DNA of 7,278 nt from Candidatus Magasanikbacteria bacterium CG_4_10_14_0_8_um_filter_42_12 (lineage in GTDB: Bacteria; Patescibacteriota; Patescibacteriia; Magasanikbacterales; UBA922): the NCBI GenBank assembly GCA_002784795.1, contig PFLZ01000043.1:1-7278 (forward strand), read 5' to 3'. The translations under genes were made by a program, and so were the position numbers. Each line of letters begins with the position of its first letter. Within the stretch, counting starts at the first letter, position 1. Shown in pieces: positions 6,256-7,278 of this stretch. A model generated the notes under the pieces. The model was not told the origin of the DNA, searched no databases, and saw only the letters and a list, made by a program, of their open reading frames with translations.

Positions 6256-6284
6256 AACATAGCATAAATAAGCCTTTTTGTCAA
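6256..6284 (-). promoter_or_regulatory. Strong sigma-70-type promoter for the lipoprotein gene
   Basis: On the minus strand a perfect -35 TTGACA (6284-6279) and a -10 TATGTT (6261-6256) are 17 bp apart, with a TGC extended -10 just before the latter. The predicted start near 6249 gives a leader of about 130 nt containing the hairpin at 6140-6186. The promoter lies in AT-rich DNA outside the GC-rich segment, between it and the IS30 element. Confidence 0.75.
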
Positions 6285-6299
6285 GCTAAACTGTGTAAA

Positions 6300-7278
6300 G
6301 AAAGATTCTAAACTAGTGGAACCACAAAGATGGTAGAATTGCGTATTGACCATAAACAGTGTTCCTATGTCAAACGACCTAACACAGTATGAACGAGAGA
6401 TGCTTCAGTATTGGCTACGAACGAAGATGAGTCTCCGAAGGATAGCCAGTATCATGAGAAGAACCCATAGTGTTCTCAGTAAAGAAATTCACAGATATGC
6501 GGATGGAGAAAGAAAGAAGTATAGATCTGACGTGGCACAACGGATGTATGAAAAAGGGAAACAGAGACAACGTGCAGGCAAACTAGATACGTACCCTGAG
6601 TTGAAGAAATATGTTGAGTCTCGGCTTCGAGAAGACTGGTCGCCGGAGCAGATTGCAGGGAGACTCAAAGAGTCTCCGCCAGCAGAGCTGGCAGGATTGT
6701 TGATCAGTCATGAAAGTATTTACTATTGGATATATGAAAAATCTGAGAAGTATAAACATCTCTACAAACACCTACGGACACATAGATCAAAGCGGAAGAA
6801 GTATGGAGCACGCAAGAGCGGGAATATGACTATACCTAGCAGAATTTCTATTCACGAACGTCCACACATGATCAATGAAAAAACACGGTATGGCGATTGG
6901 GAATCTGACACCGTTGAATTCCAACGTGGGAGAAAGAATCCATATCTCTCCGTCCAATACGAACGAAAGTCTCAACTTGTTCGTATACACAAACTTGCAA
7001 ACAAATCTGCCGAAGAAACGACGAACGCACTCATCAAGACCGCTGAATCTGTCCCAACAACTCTCTTTCAGTCTGTTACCTTCGACAATGGTACGGAAGG
7101 TGCTGGACATACACATATCCAACACTTGTTTGAAATACAAACCTACTTCTGTGACCCTTTCGCCTCTTGGCAAAAAGGTGGTGTGGAAAATATGAATAAA
7201 CTTATTCGTCAGTACTTACCTAGATCTACTAATATGCATCTCATAACATGCGAACACCTCCTACAAATACAAGAACGG
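6300..7278 (+). mobile_element. IS30-family insertion sequence, left part only
   Basis: The transposase identifies the family; the element runs off the right edge of the window. The left end cannot be fixed without the right inverted repeat. I place it near 6300 because AGATTC...AACTAGTGGAACCACAAAG (6303-6329) loosely resembles the E. coli IS30 end, and because the host-facing promoter at 6256-6284 sits just outside. A GTGG-AA-CCAC palindrome (6316-6325) lies in this zone. The boundary is uncertain by several tens of bases. Confidence 0.6.
6367..7278 (+). CDS. IS30-family transposase, C-terminus beyond the window
   Basis: The reading frame is open from the ATG at 6367 to the last base, 304 codons with no stop. 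IS30 transposases are usually about 320-380 residues, so only the end is missing. Residues about 7-44 are the family helix-turn-helix (YEREMLQYWL, SLRRIASIMRRTHSVLSKEI). Residues about 88-123 carry DWSPEQIAGRL and the SHESIYYWIY motif. The DDE catalytic core is complete: D181 in GDWESDTVE, D240 in TFDNGTE, and E274 in WQKGGVENMNKLIRQYLPR, with 33 residues between D240 and E274 as expected for IS30. It cuts and joins the element's ends during transposition. An in-frame TAG at 6334 limits upstream extension. The ATG gives a normal N-terminus but has no Shine-Dalgarno. Base composition matches the host flank. No frameshift or missing key residue is seen, so it could be active. Confidence 0.93.
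   Translation, partial: MSNDLTQYEREMLQYWLRTKMSLRRIASIMRRTHSVLSKEIHRYADGERKKYRSDVAQRMYEKGKQRQRAGKLDTYPELKKYVESRLREDWSPEQIAGRLKESPPAELAGLLISHESIYYWIYEKSEKYKHLYKHLRTHRSKRKKYGARKSGNMTIPSRISIHERPHMINEKTRYGDWESDTVEFQRGRKNPYLSVQYERKSQLVRIHKLANKSAEETTNALIKTAESVPTTLFQSVTFDNGTEGAGHTHIQHLFEIQTYFCDPFASWQKGGVENMNKLIRQYLPRSTNMHLITCEHLLQIQER

Noticed and set aside
6787..7173. Minus-strand 128-codon frame opposite the transposase
   Set aside because: The plus-strand IS30 transposase is unmistakable, and the antisense product shows no domain.

Overview
The window reads as a chromosomal segment of an uncultured, moderately AT-rich bacterium, most likely a member of the Candidate Phyla Radiation (Patescibacteria). 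I infer this from the compact ftsK / membrane-HTH protein / recA cluster, the near absence of Shine-Dalgarno sequences in front of those genes, short predicted leaders and the style of the intergenic repeats. No taxonomic search was possible, so the assignment is moderate. TGA, TAA and TAG all end plausible genes, which argues for the standard bacterial code (11) and against the TGA=Gly code of Gracilibacteria/Absconditabacteria.

Layout. Positions 5-4569 (all minus strand) hold a core housekeeping cluster read ftsK, then a RodZ-like membrane HTH protein, then recA, closed by a perfect 17-bp hairpin terminator at 5-44. FtsK (DNA translocase at the septum) and RecA (homologous recombination) both act on chromosome processing. 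The middle protein has the architecture of the cell-shape factor RodZ: cytoplasmic HTH, one membrane span, external Ig-like domain. A 44-bp gap with a 14-bp tandem repeat separates ftsK from the RodZ-like gene. A 260-bp gap with a likely separate promoter precedes recA.

Positions 4570-4982 are non-coding: the ftsK promoter, a roughly 194-bp imperfect palindrome whose two arms each carry a small internal hairpin, a terminator hairpin, and then the start of a GC-rich tract.

Positions about 4889-6186 form a sharply different segment (about 60% G+C by hand count of sample lines, against about 40-50% in the flanks). It carries one minus-strand gene for a predicted lipoprotein with a long coiled coil and a beta-rich C-terminal part. 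The gene is bracketed by two long RNA hairpins and is preceded by a good Shine-Dalgarno sequence. It is read from a near-consensus promoter (TTGACA-N17-TATGTT) that lies in the AT-rich DNA outside the segment. It looks like a horizontally acquired one-gene cassette, although a metagenomic assembly chimera must be excluded.

Positions about 6300-7278 (plus strand) hold the 5' part of an IS30-family insertion sequence, cut by the window edge. Its transposase ORF is open to the last base and shows the complete DDE triad.
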